Positions 1 to 9,400 of a stretch of DNA of 64,000 bases are shown piece by piece. A program made the position numbers and the translations under genes. This DNA is from Janthinobacterium agaricidamnosum NBRC 102515 = DSM 9628 (lineage in GTDB: Bacteria > Pseudomonadota > Gammaproteobacteria > Burkholderiales > Burkholderiaceae_D). How positions within the stretch are numbered: the stretch's first letter is position 1; the number at the start of each line of letters is the position of its first letter. The notes beneath the pieces were generated by a model. The model was not told the DNA's origin, searched no databases, and saw only the letters and a list, made by a program, of their open reading frames with translations. The DNA lies in NCBI RefSeq assembly GCF_000723165.1, contig NZ_HG322949.1, positions 1,502,932 through 1,566,931 of the forward strand. The letters run 5' to 3'.

Positions 1-176
1 TTCTAAAACGTTTGACAGCCCATGGCCGATCCCCGATGATTGACGGGTTCGCCATCGGTGCGCGGCTGCCGCATGGTGACGTTCAGATAACGCTGAACCA
101 TTCCATGTCGCTTGCATCATTTTAAAATAATCACGGCGGCCTTCCGGCCGCTGTCAGCCCTGATCGATTTCCATTC

Positions 177-863
177 ATGAAACCAGAAGTTGCCCGTTCC
201 GCCCCGCTCGATACCAGCGCAGGCGCGGCTATCTATTCCTCCTTTGTGCTGAAACTCTACGATGCCTGGGTACTGGGCGTTTCCAACCGCTGGGCCTGGT
301 TATGCCCGACTGCCAGCGTGTTGCTGCCGTTTTATCGCGAACACGCCGGCCAGCGCCACCTGGATGTCGGCGTCGGCACCGGCTTTTATCTGGCGCGCTC
401 CAATTTTCCTCAGGGACAAGAAGTTTCCCTGCTCGATTTAAACGAAAACAGCTTGCGCGCGGCGGCGCGGCGCATGGGCCGGCCCAACAGCGGCCTGTAC
501 GTGGCCGACGTGATGCAGCCGGTCGCGGCCCTGGACGGACAGCAGTACGATTCGATCGCACTGTTTTATTTGCTGCATTGCCTGCCTGGCAATATGTCGG
601 ACAAGGCCAGCGTATTTGCCAACCTGAAGCCGCACCTGGCCGCTGGCGGCGTGCTGTACGGCGCCACCATCATCGGCGATAGCGCGGGCCATAACGGCCT
701 GGGGCGCAAATTGATGAAGGTGTATAACGGCAAAGGCATCTTTGGCAATCGCAACGATACCGTCGAATCGCTGACTGCGGCATTGCGACTGCATTTCAGC
801 AAGGTGCAGATCAAGCTGGTTGGCAAGGTGGCGCTATTCAGCGCGCGCGGGCCGATCGCGTAG
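177..863 (+). CDS. Class I SAM-dependent methyltransferase
   Basis: The 228-residue product has a glycine-rich motif I (HLDVGVGTGFYL, about residues 60-72), followed by an acidic strand end (SLLDLNENSL) and a motif II/III region (QQYDSIALFYLLHCLPG). This is the Rossmann fold of class I SAM methyltransferases. No signal peptide or membrane segment is evident, so it is probably cytoplasmic. The substrate cannot be read from the sequence; the general layout resembles small-molecule methyltransferases more than RNA or DNA ones. The ATG at 177 lacks a strong Shine-Dalgarno sequence, but no better start exists. The gene stands alone, convergent with the sensor kinase downstream. Confidence 0.8.
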   Translation: MKPEVARSAPLDTSAGAAIYSSFVLKLYDAWVLGVSNRWAWLCPTASVLLPFYREHAGQRHLDVGVGTGFYLARSNFPQGQEVSLLDLNENSLRAAARRMGRPNSGLYVADVMQPVAALDGQQYDSIALFYLLHCLPGNMSDKASVFANLKPHLAAGGVLYGATIIGDSAGHNGLGRKLMKVYNGKGIFGNRNDTVESLTAALRLHFSKVQIKLVGKVALFSARGPIA

Positions 864-939
864 CATTGAGCGGTGTTGCATCGATGGCAAGGCCGGCACG
901 CTGGCCGCCTTCGCCGACGATTTCGGGCGCCGCGTGATC

Positions 940-2337
940 TTATAACTTCAGCACTGCCTTTTTCGGGAATTCCAGTGAAAACGTGGTGTGGTGGCCGAAC
1001 TCCGATTCGACCCGGATGCTGCCGCCGAACGCGGTCAGCACGCGGTGGCAAAACGCCAGTCCCATGCCGGTGCCGCCGCCGGCCGGGCGTGTCGTGAAGA
1101 AGGGATCGAAGACGTGCGGCAGCACGTCGCGCGGGATGCCGTTGCCGGTGTCGGTGACCAGCAGGCGGTTGCCGCCGGGGCCGCAGTAGAACGCGATTTC
1201 GATGATGCCGCGGCCGGCCGCCTGGATCGCGTACAGCGCATTTTGCAGCAGGTTGTACAGCACATAGACCAGCAGCACATCGGAACCGTAGAACCAAAAA
1301 TCGCGCTGTTCGCCGCGCGCCACCTTGGCGCGCGCGCCGGCATCGAAGGGATAGCGGGCCAGCGCATCGTCGACGCATTGCTTGATCGAATGCAACGCGA
1401 ACTTTTGCTTGTCGAGCGATTCGATGCGGGCCGAGGCCAGCATCATGTCGACGATGAAGTTCGAGCGCGTCACTTCGGCGTCGATTTCCTGCGCCAGCAC
1501 CAGCAGGTGGGCCAGCTGGCAAGGCTGCAGGCTGGCCGCGGCGGTGTCCGGCGCATCGCGTCGCGCGTGCTGGTAGCCGGCGATCAATTCCGGCAAATGG
1601 CGCTTCAGCAGCCGCGCCTGGGCGCGGATGGTCAGCAGCGGGGTGCGGATTTCATGCGCGATGGTGGCGGCCGCCAGCAGCGGGTTGGCCAGCAGGTTGT
1701 GGCGTACCATCGCCTGGGCGATCAAGGCCATGCTGATGGCCACCAGCAGCACCCCCGGCGGATAGATTTCCAGTCCGTAGTTGCACAGGTAATCGACCGA
1801 GGCGAAAAAATAAATCAGCAGGCTGACCAGGCAATAACGCAGCCTGGCCCGCTCGGTCGACAGCGCGACGCGCTGGCGCAGGTACAGCAATTGCAGCGCG
1901 CGCACCATCACCACCAGTGTTTGCAGCAAGTGCAGCGGATGACAGGGGCCGGCTTGCGGATAGTAGCCGAAGAAATAATGGTGCACGCCAGAAATGAGCT
2001 GGTCGCTGCTGAGCAGCAACACCGCCAAGGCCAGCGCCGCGCCGTACGACAGCCGCAAGCGTCTCCGTTCGCCCTGCGCGCCGGTCAGTTCGATGACGAA
2101 GTGATATAGCGTGGTCGGCAAGAACAGAATCAGCACATAGGCGAATTTAACCACCAGCAAGGCCAGCGCCGGCTCGCCGACCTGGAATAGCGCAGCCCAC
2201 GCCAGCTGCCAGAAAAAGGTGGCGCTGCAGACCATGAAAAAAGCCAGCGTGACGCGGCTGATGCCGCGCGACGCGAGTACATAGATGCCGTTGCCCAAAA
2301 AAAGCAGGGACACCAGTGCTGGCAAGATCGAATACAT
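940..2337 (-). CDS. Sensor histidine kinase with N-terminal 7TM domain
   Basis: The first ~220 residues form about seven hydrophobic segments (for example ILPALVSLLFLGNGIYVLAS, then VTLAFFMVCSATFFWQLAW), like the HisKA_7TM sensor module. The phosphoacceptor is His228 in the motif IAHEIRTP. The ATPase domain has an N box (YNLLQNALYAI), a G1 box (VTDTGNGIP), an F box (FDPFFTTRP) and a G2 box (GGGTGMGLAF). It should sense a membrane or extracellular cue and autophosphorylate. No receiver domain is fused and no response regulator is adjacent, so it is an orphan. It is divergent from a thioesterase gene across a region with a perfect inverted repeat. The HEIRTP context recalls CqsS-like quorum kinases, but that is only resemblance. 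Confidence 0.85.
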   Translation of the reverse strand: MYSILPALVSLLFLGNGIYVLASRGISRVTLAFFMVCSATFFWQLAWAALFQVGEPALALLVVKFAYVLILFLPTTLYHFVIELTGAQGERRRLRLSYGAALALAVLLLSSDQLISGVHHYFFGYYPQAGPCHPLHLLQTLVVMVRALQLLYLRQRVALSTERARLRYCLVSLLIYFFASVDYLCNYGLEIYPPGVLLVAISMALIAQAMVRHNLLANPLLAAATIAHEIRTPLLTIRAQARLLKRHLPELIAGYQHARRDAPDTAAASLQPCQLAHLLVLAQEIDAEVTRSNFIVDMMLASARIESLDKQKFALHSIKQCVDDALARYPFDAGARAKVARGEQRDFWFYGSDVLLVYVLYNLLQNALYAIQAAGRGIIEIAFYCGPGGNRLLVTDTGNGIPRDVLPHVFDPFFTTRPAGGGTGMGLAFCHRVLTAFGGSIRVESEFGHHTTFSLEFPKKAVLKL

Positions 2338-2422
2338 GAATAGGATGGGTAGATGCAGCCGATATTGGCATGTGAAAAATATAACAAGCCGTATTGCGCG
2401 TGTCTATGTTTGAGGTGGGTAT

Positions 2423-2451
2423 ATCTGATATTTGTTTGAGATATATCAGAT
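2423..2451. promoter_or_regulatory. Perfect 9-bp inverted repeat in divergent promoter region
   Basis: ATCTGATAT at 2423-2431 is mirrored by ATATCAGAT at 2443-2451 with an 11-bp spacer. It lies between the divergent sensor kinase (start 2337) and thioesterase (start 2564). Arm length and spacing suit a dimeric regulator contacting adjacent helical turns. The identity of any regulator is unknown. Confidence 0.4.
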
Positions 2452-2486
2452 GAGCTTGATTCATTTGCGCTTTTGATGACGATATG

Positions 2487-2503
2487 CCCGGCATATTGCC
2501 GGG
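2487..2503 (+). other. Small GC hairpin upstream of thioesterase
   Basis: CCCGGCA (2487-2493), a TAT loop, and TGCCGGG (2497-2503) form a 7-bp stem about 60 bp before the thioesterase start. No T-run follows, so it is not a standard terminator. It could be part of a 5' leader. Confidence 0.3.
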
Positions 2504-2563
2504 TTGCGTATGCCTGCTTGACTGAGCAGACGCACTCACGTCTTTTTGAAAACGGAACAAAAC

Positions 2564-3085
2564 ATGCATCCATACTCGAATGCCGTCATTGATACGCCAG
2601 CCCCGGTCCCGGTCCCGGATCAGCCCGCTGCCGCCAACCTGCATGACGGCAGCGCCGATAAAAAAACCGGACTGACCTTTCGCCATAACCTGACGATATA
2701 TCTGAAGGACTCGAATGCCTACGGCAATACCTACTTTGCCCGTTATTTCGAATGGCAGGGGGTGTGCCGCGAGCGCTGGTTTTACGAATGCATTGCGCGC
2801 GACATGCTGCAGGCGCATGGCGTGTTCATCACCAAGCATGCCGAGCAAGACTATTTGCAGGAAACTTTTCCCTTCCAGGAAATCAGCTGCGAAGTGAATG
2901 CCTACCGCATCAAGCGCTGTTCATTCTGGCTGGAATTCCGCTTCTTCGCCGACGGCCAGCAAGTATCGAGCGGGCGCCAGCACATCGTGTTCGCCAACCA
3001 TGACAAGCGCATCACGGCCTTGCCGGAACTGGTGATCAAACGCATCGAGCGCTATCAATTGGCGGGGACGGAAATCAGGAAGTAG
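2564..3085 (+). CDS. Hotdog-fold acyl-CoA thioesterase-like protein
   Basis: The 173-residue product carries the 4HBT-type signature: an Asp in a D-x-x-x-Y-G-N-x-Y context (DSNAYGNTYFARYFEW), then a beta-rich C-terminal half (CSFWLEFRFFADGQQVSSG). These are features of hotdog-fold acyl-CoA or acyl-ACP thioesterases. The ATG at 2564 is preferred because GGA lies 8 bases upstream; an in-frame TTG at 2546 has no ribosome site. The first ~40 residues are Pro/Ala/Asp-rich and probably disordered. The substrate is unknown. It is divergent from the 7TM sensor kinase and may share its regulation. Confidence 0.72.
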   Translation: MHPYSNAVIDTPAPVPVPDQPAAANLHDGSADKKTGLTFRHNLTIYLKDSNAYGNTYFARYFEWQGVCRERWFYECIARDMLQAHGVFITKHAEQDYLQETFPFQEISCEVNAYRIKRCSFWLEFRFFADGQQVSSGRQHIVFANHDKRITALPELVIKRIERYQLAGTEIRK

Positions 3086-3167
3086 GGAGGACCGCCCGGA
3101 GTGACCCGGGTGCGGATGCGGCCGCCGCGATCAGGGCGGCGGCCAGCAGGGCGGAAGCGTGGGGAAA

Positions 3168-3959
3168 TTAAGCGAACGGCGCCAGCAAGGTGACCAGTTG
3201 GCCGAAGATTTTCGGGCTGGCGGCGATCACGTCGCCCTTGTACAGGTACTCGGATTCGCCGTTGAATTCGCCGACGATGCCGCCCGATTCGGTGATCATC
3301 AGCGCGCCGGCCGCGATATCCCAAGGCTTCAAGCCTTTTTCGTAGAAACCGTCGAGGCGGCCGCAAGCGACGTAAGCCAGGTCCAGCGCGGCCGAACCGG
3401 CGCGGCGCACGCCTTGGCTGCGTTCGCCCATGATCTGGTACATCTTCAGGTATTCGTCGAGCGCTTTGACGCTGCCGGCCACGTAGCCGGTGCCCAGCAA
3501 GGCGTTGGCGATGCGGTCCAGCTTGGTGACCCGGATGCGTTTTTCATTCAGGTAGGCGCCGGCGCCCTTGGTGGCGGTGAACAAGTCGTTGCGCACCGGG
3601 TCGTAGATCACGGCTTGCGTGACGACGCCGCGCTGCGCCAGCGCGATCGAGACGCAATATTGCGGAAAGCCGTGGATAAAGTTGGTGGTGCCGTCCAGCG
3701 GATCGATGATCCACTGATATTCATTCTCGTCGTGGGTATTGGCGGAAGCTCCCGATTCCTCGCCCAGGATCGCGTGATCCGGGTACGCTTTGGACAGCAC
3801 TTCGATGATGGCCTGTTCGGCGGCCTGGTCGACGTCGGTGACGAAATCGTTATGTTGTTTTTCGGTCACGGTGACGCGATCGAGGTCGAATGAGGCGCGA
3901 TTGATGACGGCGGCGCCGCGGCGGGCGGCTTTGATCGCCGTATTGAGCATTGGGTGCAT
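3168..3959 (-). CDS. suhB: Inositol monophosphatase family protein SuhB
   Basis: The 263-residue protein matches the SuhB/IMPase family. It has the metal-binding GEESG motif (residues 66-70), the catalytic [10 protein letters not shown] motif (about 85-94) and the C-terminal [15 protein letters not shown] motif. SuhB hydrolyses inositol-1-phosphate and in E. coli also acts in ribosome maturation and rRNA antitermination. The ATG at 3959 gives the family-typical N-terminus [13 protein letters not shown] and has GGAAG about 6 bases upstream; an in-frame GTG at 3980 is less likely. It is divergent from trmJ. Confidence 0.92.
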   Translation of the reverse strand: MHPMLNTAIKAARRGAAVINRASFDLDRVTVTEKQHNDFVTDVDQAAEQAIIEVLSKAYPDHAILGEESGASANTHDENEYQWIIDPLDGTTNFIHGFPQYCVSIALAQRGVVTQAVIYDPVRNDLFTATKGAGAYLNEKRIRVTKLDRIANALLGTGYVAGSVKALDEYLKMYQIMGERSQGVRRAGSAALDLAYVACGRLDGFYEKGLKPWDIAAGALMITESGGIVGEFNGESEYLYKGDVIAASPKIFGQLVTLLAPFA

Positions 3960-4145
3960 GTGAGCTTCCGTTAAAAGCACGCGAGCGCCCAGCCGAACTT
4001 CGCGGGACCGGAGCGATAGCGTGCAAGAATGAATTAAAGAGCGTAGCGGTCGCGAAGTGGTTAAAATCCCGGGCTGGAGCTGGCGTTGTGCACCTCCATA
4101 TTCCGTTATTCCTTGTATCGATACCGCGCAATAGCGCTATTTTAA

Positions 4146-4910
4146 ATGAATCTGCCCGAAATCAACACGTCTCTTGCGTCTCTTTTTACGCGCCTGCGAT
4201 TTATTCTGGTCGAAACCAGCCGCCCGGGCAATATCGGCGGCACCGCGCGCGCCATGAAAACGATGGGTTTTTCCGAACTGGTGCTGGTCAATCCGCGCTT
4301 CCCCGATGCCTTGCAAGACCCGGAAGCGGTGGCCTTCGCCAGCGGCGCGCAAGATATCCTGGCCGGCGCGCGCATCGTCGGCTCGATCGGCGAAGCGCTC
4401 GACGGCTGCAATTTCGCCGCCGCCGTGTCGGCCCGGCTGCGCGAATTCTCGCCCCCGTTGCTGACGCCGCGCGCGCTGGCCGGGCAACTGGCGGCCAGCC
4501 CGGACTTGCATGCGGCGCTGATTTTCGGCAATGAACGTTTCGGCTTGCCGAATGAAATCGTCGAGAAATGCAATGTGCTGATTAACATTCCCGCCAATCC
4601 CGATTATTCGTCGCTCAATTTATCGCAGGCGGCGCAAGTGCTGGCCTATGAATGCCGGGTCGCGGCGCTGGGCGATGAAACAGCGGTCACGCCGATCGGT
4701 TTCCATGGCGAGTCGGCCAGCCTGACGCAAGTCGACGGCATGTATGAACATCTGGAGCGGGCGCTGGTGGCGATCGATTTCCTCGACGCCAACAATCCGA
4801 AAAAGCTGATGCCGCGTCTGAAACGGCTGTTCTCGCGCACCGGGCTGGAAACCGAGGAAGTCAATATCCTGCGCGGCATCGCGCGGCAAATCCTGGCCAA
4901 GGCCAAATAG
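4146..4910 (+). CDS. trmJ: tRNA (cytidine/uridine-32-2'-O-)-methyltransferase TrmJ
   Basis: The 254-residue SPOUT-class methyltransferase has a substrate/SAM region near residues 26-40 (RPGNIGGTARAMKTMG) and the knot motifs IFGNERFGLPNEI (about 126-138) and LNLSQAAQVLAYE (about 157-169). TrmJ methylates the 2'-O of position 32 in tRNA anticodon loops. The C-terminal ~85 residues form the helical extension typical of the family. The gene is divergent from suhB across about 190 bp. An unspecific SpoU-family RNA methyltransferase is the main alternative. Confidence 0.87.
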   Translation: MNLPEINTSLASLFTRLRFILVETSRPGNIGGTARAMKTMGFSELVLVNPRFPDALQDPEAVAFASGAQDILAGARIVGSIGEALDGCNFAAAVSARLREFSPPLLTPRALAGQLAASPDLHAALIFGNERFGLPNEIVEKCNVLINIPANPDYSSLNLSQAAQVLAYECRVAALGDETAVTPIGFHGESASLTQVDGMYEHLERALVAIDFLDANNPKKLMPRLKRLFSRTGLETEEVNILRGIARQILAKAK

Positions 4911-5079
4911 CCAGGCGCGATATCGCACTCCGCCTGCGGTGCGCGCAGTTGCTGGTCCAGCATCGCTGCCGGCTGGTGTTTTTCCATCGCTTGGTGCCAT
5001 CGGAACTTAATAGATATAACACTCTATTGTATAAGTTTTTTGTGGCGTACACTGCTCAAGGAACAAGCTGGAGGGAGAC

Positions 5080-6129
5080 ATGGGCAACCTCGTGCAGCGC
5101 TTTCTTGAACGCCGGGCCGGCCGCAACGCTGGCCGCCATATCATCGCGCGCCTGTTAAAACTGCTGTTGCTGCTGCAGGCGCTGGCCGTGCTGGGCTTGT
5201 GGTGGCTGATTGACGGTTATGCCGATTTGGCGCGGACTGAGTTGGCCTTATTGCTGGCGCTGCTGGCCGTGCTCGGCTTGCGCGCGGTTCTCTGCGGCCA
5301 GAATTTCTGGCTGAGCCGCCATTTCGGCAGCGCCGCGCCGCCGCAATTTCGTCCCGGCCCGCTGCGCTGGCTGCGGCTGGCCAGCCAGGAATTCCTCGCT
5401 AATTTGCGGATGTCGTCGCGCGACATGGCGTGGCCGCGGCTGGTCCCGCCGGCCACGCGGCGGCAAGGCGGCTTGCCGCTGCTGCCCGTATTGCTGGTGC
5501 ACGGCTACGTGTGCAACCACGGTTGCTGGAACCGGTTCAGCGCACGGCTGGCGCGGGCCGGCATCGAACACGACGCGGTCGACCTGGAGCCGCCCGGCGC
5601 GGACATCGACGACTTCGTGCCGCTGCTGCACGACGCCGTGCAGCGCCTGTGCGCCCGCAGCGGCAGCGCACGAGTCATCATCGTCGCGCACAGCATGGGC
5701 GGGCTGGTGGCGCGGGCGTATTTGCGGCGCCATGGCGAAGCGCGCATCGCCCGCGTGATCACGCTCGGCACGCCGCACCATGGCACGGCGCTGGCCGGTT
5801 TCGGGCTGGGCCGCAATGCGCGCCAGATGAGCCGCAAGCAGCACCAGCCGAGCCCGTGGCTGCAGCAATTGGCGGCCGCCGAAACGCCGCGCCGGCGCGC
5901 CTTGTTCACGTCGATCTTTTCGCATCACGACAATATCGTCGCGCCGCAAACCTCGGCCTGTTTCGAGGACGCCAAAAATATAGCCTTCGGCGCCATCGGC
6001 CACGTCACGCTGGCATGTCACCCTATCATCTTGCAATGCGTTATCGATGAAATAAGCAGCGTTTCCATAGCCGCCGCTTACACCGATTTCACGGCGTCTC
6101 ACTCGGCAAATTTGCCGTGTCGCTTTTAA
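5080..6129 (+). CDS. Alpha/beta-hydrolase, triacylglycerol lipase-like, membrane-anchored
   Basis: The 349-residue protein has two hydrophobic stretches near the N-terminus (LLKLLLLLQALAVLGLWWLI and a second near residues 50-70), then an alpha/beta-hydrolase domain. The oxyanion region is LLVHGYVCNHGCW, and the nucleophile is Ser205 in VAHSMGGLVAR. The probable acid is in HHDNIVAP and the base His in GHVTLACHP. This pattern is shared by bacterial lipases and esterases of the LipA/EstA kind. The start at 5080 is supported by GGAGGGAG just upstream. The ~20 residues after the catalytic His look like an unrelated tail. Substrate unknown. Confidence 0.77.
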   Translation: MGNLVQRFLERRAGRNAGRHIIARLLKLLLLLQALAVLGLWWLIDGYADLARTELALLLALLAVLGLRAVLCGQNFWLSRHFGSAAPPQFRPGPLRWLRLASQEFLANLRMSSRDMAWPRLVPPATRRQGGLPLLPVLLVHGYVCNHGCWNRFSARLARAGIEHDAVDLEPPGADIDDFVPLLHDAVQRLCARSGSARVIIVAHSMGGLVARAYLRRHGEARIARVITLGTPHHGTALAGFGLGRNARQMSRKQHQPSPWLQQLAAAETPRRRALFTSIFSHHDNIVAPQTSACFEDAKNIAFGAIGHVTLACHPIILQCVIDEISSVSIAAAYTDFTASHSANLPCRF

Positions 6130-6425
6130 GTCCGCTATTGTAATTATTTAACATGACCCGCGATGGACAGTGCTGTTTTCTATCGGTAGACTAGATTAAA
6201 TAGAAGCAATACATAGTTTGATTATCAATATTTAACCGCTGGGCATCCGTTGCCGAATGAGCGGCGGGTGGCGTGAAATTTGGTGAGTTTGTGCCGTGCG
6301 GCTTGATGTATTGTGATGATGGTGTTGTAGGATTGTTATCTGAATGTCAGGGTAGTTGCGCTAAATAAACCGTCCGACCTGGGCCGGACATGGTATTAAT
6401 GCTGCTTTTTTTGCTGGAGCCTTAA
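6130..6425. other. Intergenic leader, no gene seen
   Basis: The first half is A+T-rich. Just upstream of the next start is a short GTCCG/CGGAC stem and a T-run (about 6379-6415). Nothing coding is recognisable; it probably carries the promoter and leader of the GGDEF/EAL gene. Confidence 0.5.
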
Positions 6426-9400
6426 TTGTCGGCACGCATACTGATTATTGAAGACAACGCCACCAATATGGAATTGATGGTGTATTTGCTGCGCGCCTTT
6501 GGCTACACACCGCTGACCGCCTACGATGGCGAGGAAGGGGTACGCATGGCGCGCGAGGAAATCCCCGACCTGATCATTTGCGATGTGCACTTGCCCAAGC
6601 TCGACGGCTACGGCGTGGTGGCCGAACTGAAAAAAGACCCGCTGACCAGCAAGATTCCAGCCTTGGCGGTGACCGCGCTGGCCATGCTGGGCGACCGCGA
6701 ACGCCTGCTGGAAGCGGGCTTCGACGGTTATATCGGCAAGCCGATCGAACCCGATTTGTTTGTCGCGGAGCTAGAATCTTTTTTGCCAGCGGCGCCGTCA
6801 GCGCCAGTTAAAAATGACATAGCCACCATACTGATCGTCGATGATCATGTATTGAACCGCGAATTCCTGATGGCGCTGCTCGGTTACGGCGGCCATCGGC
6901 TGCTGGAAGCGTCGAACGGCGCCGAAGGCCTCGAGATCATGCGCGGCGAGTGTCCCGATCTGGTCATCTCCGACATCCTGATGCCGAATATGGACGGTTA
7001 CGAATTCGTCACGCGGATACACCAAAACCCGGCCACCGCCGACGTGCCGATCATTTTTTATACCGCCACCTACCGCGAACAGGAGGCGCTGGCGCTGGCC
7101 GAGGCATGCGGCGTGCGCTGGGTGCTGCCGAAACCGTCGGACCCGGAAGTGATCATACGCACCGTCAACCAGGCGCTGGGGCTGGCGCCATCGGCCGCGC
7201 CGCCGTCCTTGCCGCCGCCGGCGCAGAGTGAGGGCCAGTTGCGCGGCATCGACAACAAGGTCAGCGAATACCTCGATGAACTCGAATCGAGCAGCCAGCT
7301 GATCACCAGCCTGGCCCAGCAGGACGACCCTGCCGCGCCGCCGGAGCACCTGTCGGTGATGACCGAACGGCTGTCGCGCTCGCTATCGAGCCTGCAGGCG
7401 GTCAGCTTGCGGCTGACCGCGCTGATCGAGCTGGGGATAGAGTTGGGCGCGGAACGCGATCCGCAGGCGCTGATCGAAGTCGGCTGCCGCGTCGCGCAAA
7501 ATATCTGCGTGTCCAAATATGCCTGCATCGGCGTGCTGCAGGAGGGCGCCGACAAGCTCAGTTATTTTTCCAGCTGCGGTTTGGAACAGCAACTGGACGC
7601 GATCAGTCTGGAACCACGGGCCGGCCTCCTGAATCAACTGCTGCAGGAGCGCCAGCCGCTGCGCATCAACAATCCGGATGGCGATCCGGCCGCGCTGGGC
7701 TTGCCGGCCAGCCACCCGCCGGTGCATTCCTTCCTCGGCGTGGCAATCGCGTCGCGCGAGCGCAGCCATGGCTGGCTGTACCTGGTCGACAAGCTGGGCG
7801 CGGACGAATTTTCCGAGGTCGACGAGCGGGTCGCCGCCACCGTCGCGGCGCAGATCGCGGTGGCCTACGACAATTTGCATCTGTATGACGAAATCAAGCG
7901 CCACCATGAACAACTGACGCAAGACATGTCGGCGCGCATCCGCCTCGATGAAGACTTGCGCCGTTTCCGGCTGGCGATGGATGCCACCGCCGATGCGATT
8001 TTCCTGGTCGACCGGGCCGGCATGTGCTTCGTCGACGTCAACCTGACCGCGTGCCGCATGCTCGGCTACCAGCGCGAGGAATTCCTGAAAGTCGGGCCGG
8101 GCGGCGCGCACGAGGGTGCCGATGCCAACGCCGACGCCAATCTGGAAGAGTTGTATGACAAGCTGCTGGCCGGCGACCAGGGCGGCGCGATGACGGAGCT
8201 GCTGTTGCAGCGCAAGGATGGCTCGCCGCTGGCGGTGGAGGTGCAGCGCCGCACGCTGCGTTCCGGCCAGAGCTGGATACTGGTGGCGGTGGCGCGCGAC
8301 ATCACCGAGCGCAAGGACGCCGAGCAGCGGCTGATGAAGCTGGCCCATTTCGACACGCTGACCGGGCTGCCGAACCGCACCCAGTTTTACGAATCGCTGA
8401 GCCATTCGCTGGACCAGGCCGCCGAGCACCACTGGTCGGTGGCGGTGCTGTTCCTCGATATCGACCGTTTCAAGAATATCAACGACACGCTGGGCCACAC
8501 CATCGGCGACGAATTGCTGCGCCAGTTTTCCAGCCGGCTGGTCGATTGCCTGCGCGTGCGCGACACCATCGGCCGTTTCGGCGGCGACGAATTCGCCGCC
8601 ATCCTGGTGCTGCCCGACGGCGCGCAGCACGCCACCTCGGTGGTCGACAAGATCCGTGAAGCGATGCGCCGCCCGTTCGACTTGAAGGGCCATGAAGTGA
8701 CGGTCACGTCCAGCATCGGCATTTCCGTCTACCCGGACGACGGCCTCGATCCGGATGTGCTGATCCAGTACGCCGACACCGCCATGTACCGCGCCAAGGA
8801 AGCGGGCAGCGACGCGTTCCGTTTCTTCACCGCCGAAATGAACCTGCAGTCGCTGGCCCGGCTCGACCTGGAGAATGCGCTGCGGCGCGCCATCGACAAT
8901 GAAGAATTCGTGCTGTTCTTCCAGCCCAAGGTGCATATCGTATCGGGCCGCATCAGCGGCGCCGAAGCGCTGATACGCTGGCGCCGTCCCGGCCACGGCA
9001 TGGTGTCGCCGGCGCTGTTCATCCCGATCCTGGAAGAGACCGGCCTGATCGTGCGGGTCGGTACCTGGGTGCTGAACGAAGCGTGCAAGAAGATCAGCGA
9101 ATGGGGCGCCGGCGGCATCGGCCCGGTGCATTTGTCGGTCAACGTTTCGGGCATCCAGTTCTTCGTCGGCGGTATCGAGGAAGAGGTGCTGAAGGCGATC
9201 CGCACCCACGATATCGCGCCGGACTTGCTGGAACTGGAATTGACTGAAAGTTCGCTGATGTCGAACGCGGAAGAAACCATCACCGTGCTGCGCAACCTGA
9301 AAAGCCTCGGCATCCAGATCTCGATCGACGATTTCGGCACCGGTTATTCCAGCCTGGCTTACCTGAAGCGCTTCCCGATCGACAAGCTGAAGATCGACAT

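Noticed and set aside
940..2337. Assignment as a JqsS/CqsS quorum-sensing kinase
   Set aside because: No autoinducer synthase or response regulator is adjacent, no receiver domain is fused, and the 7TM module is a general type; resemblance at HEIRTP alone is too weak.
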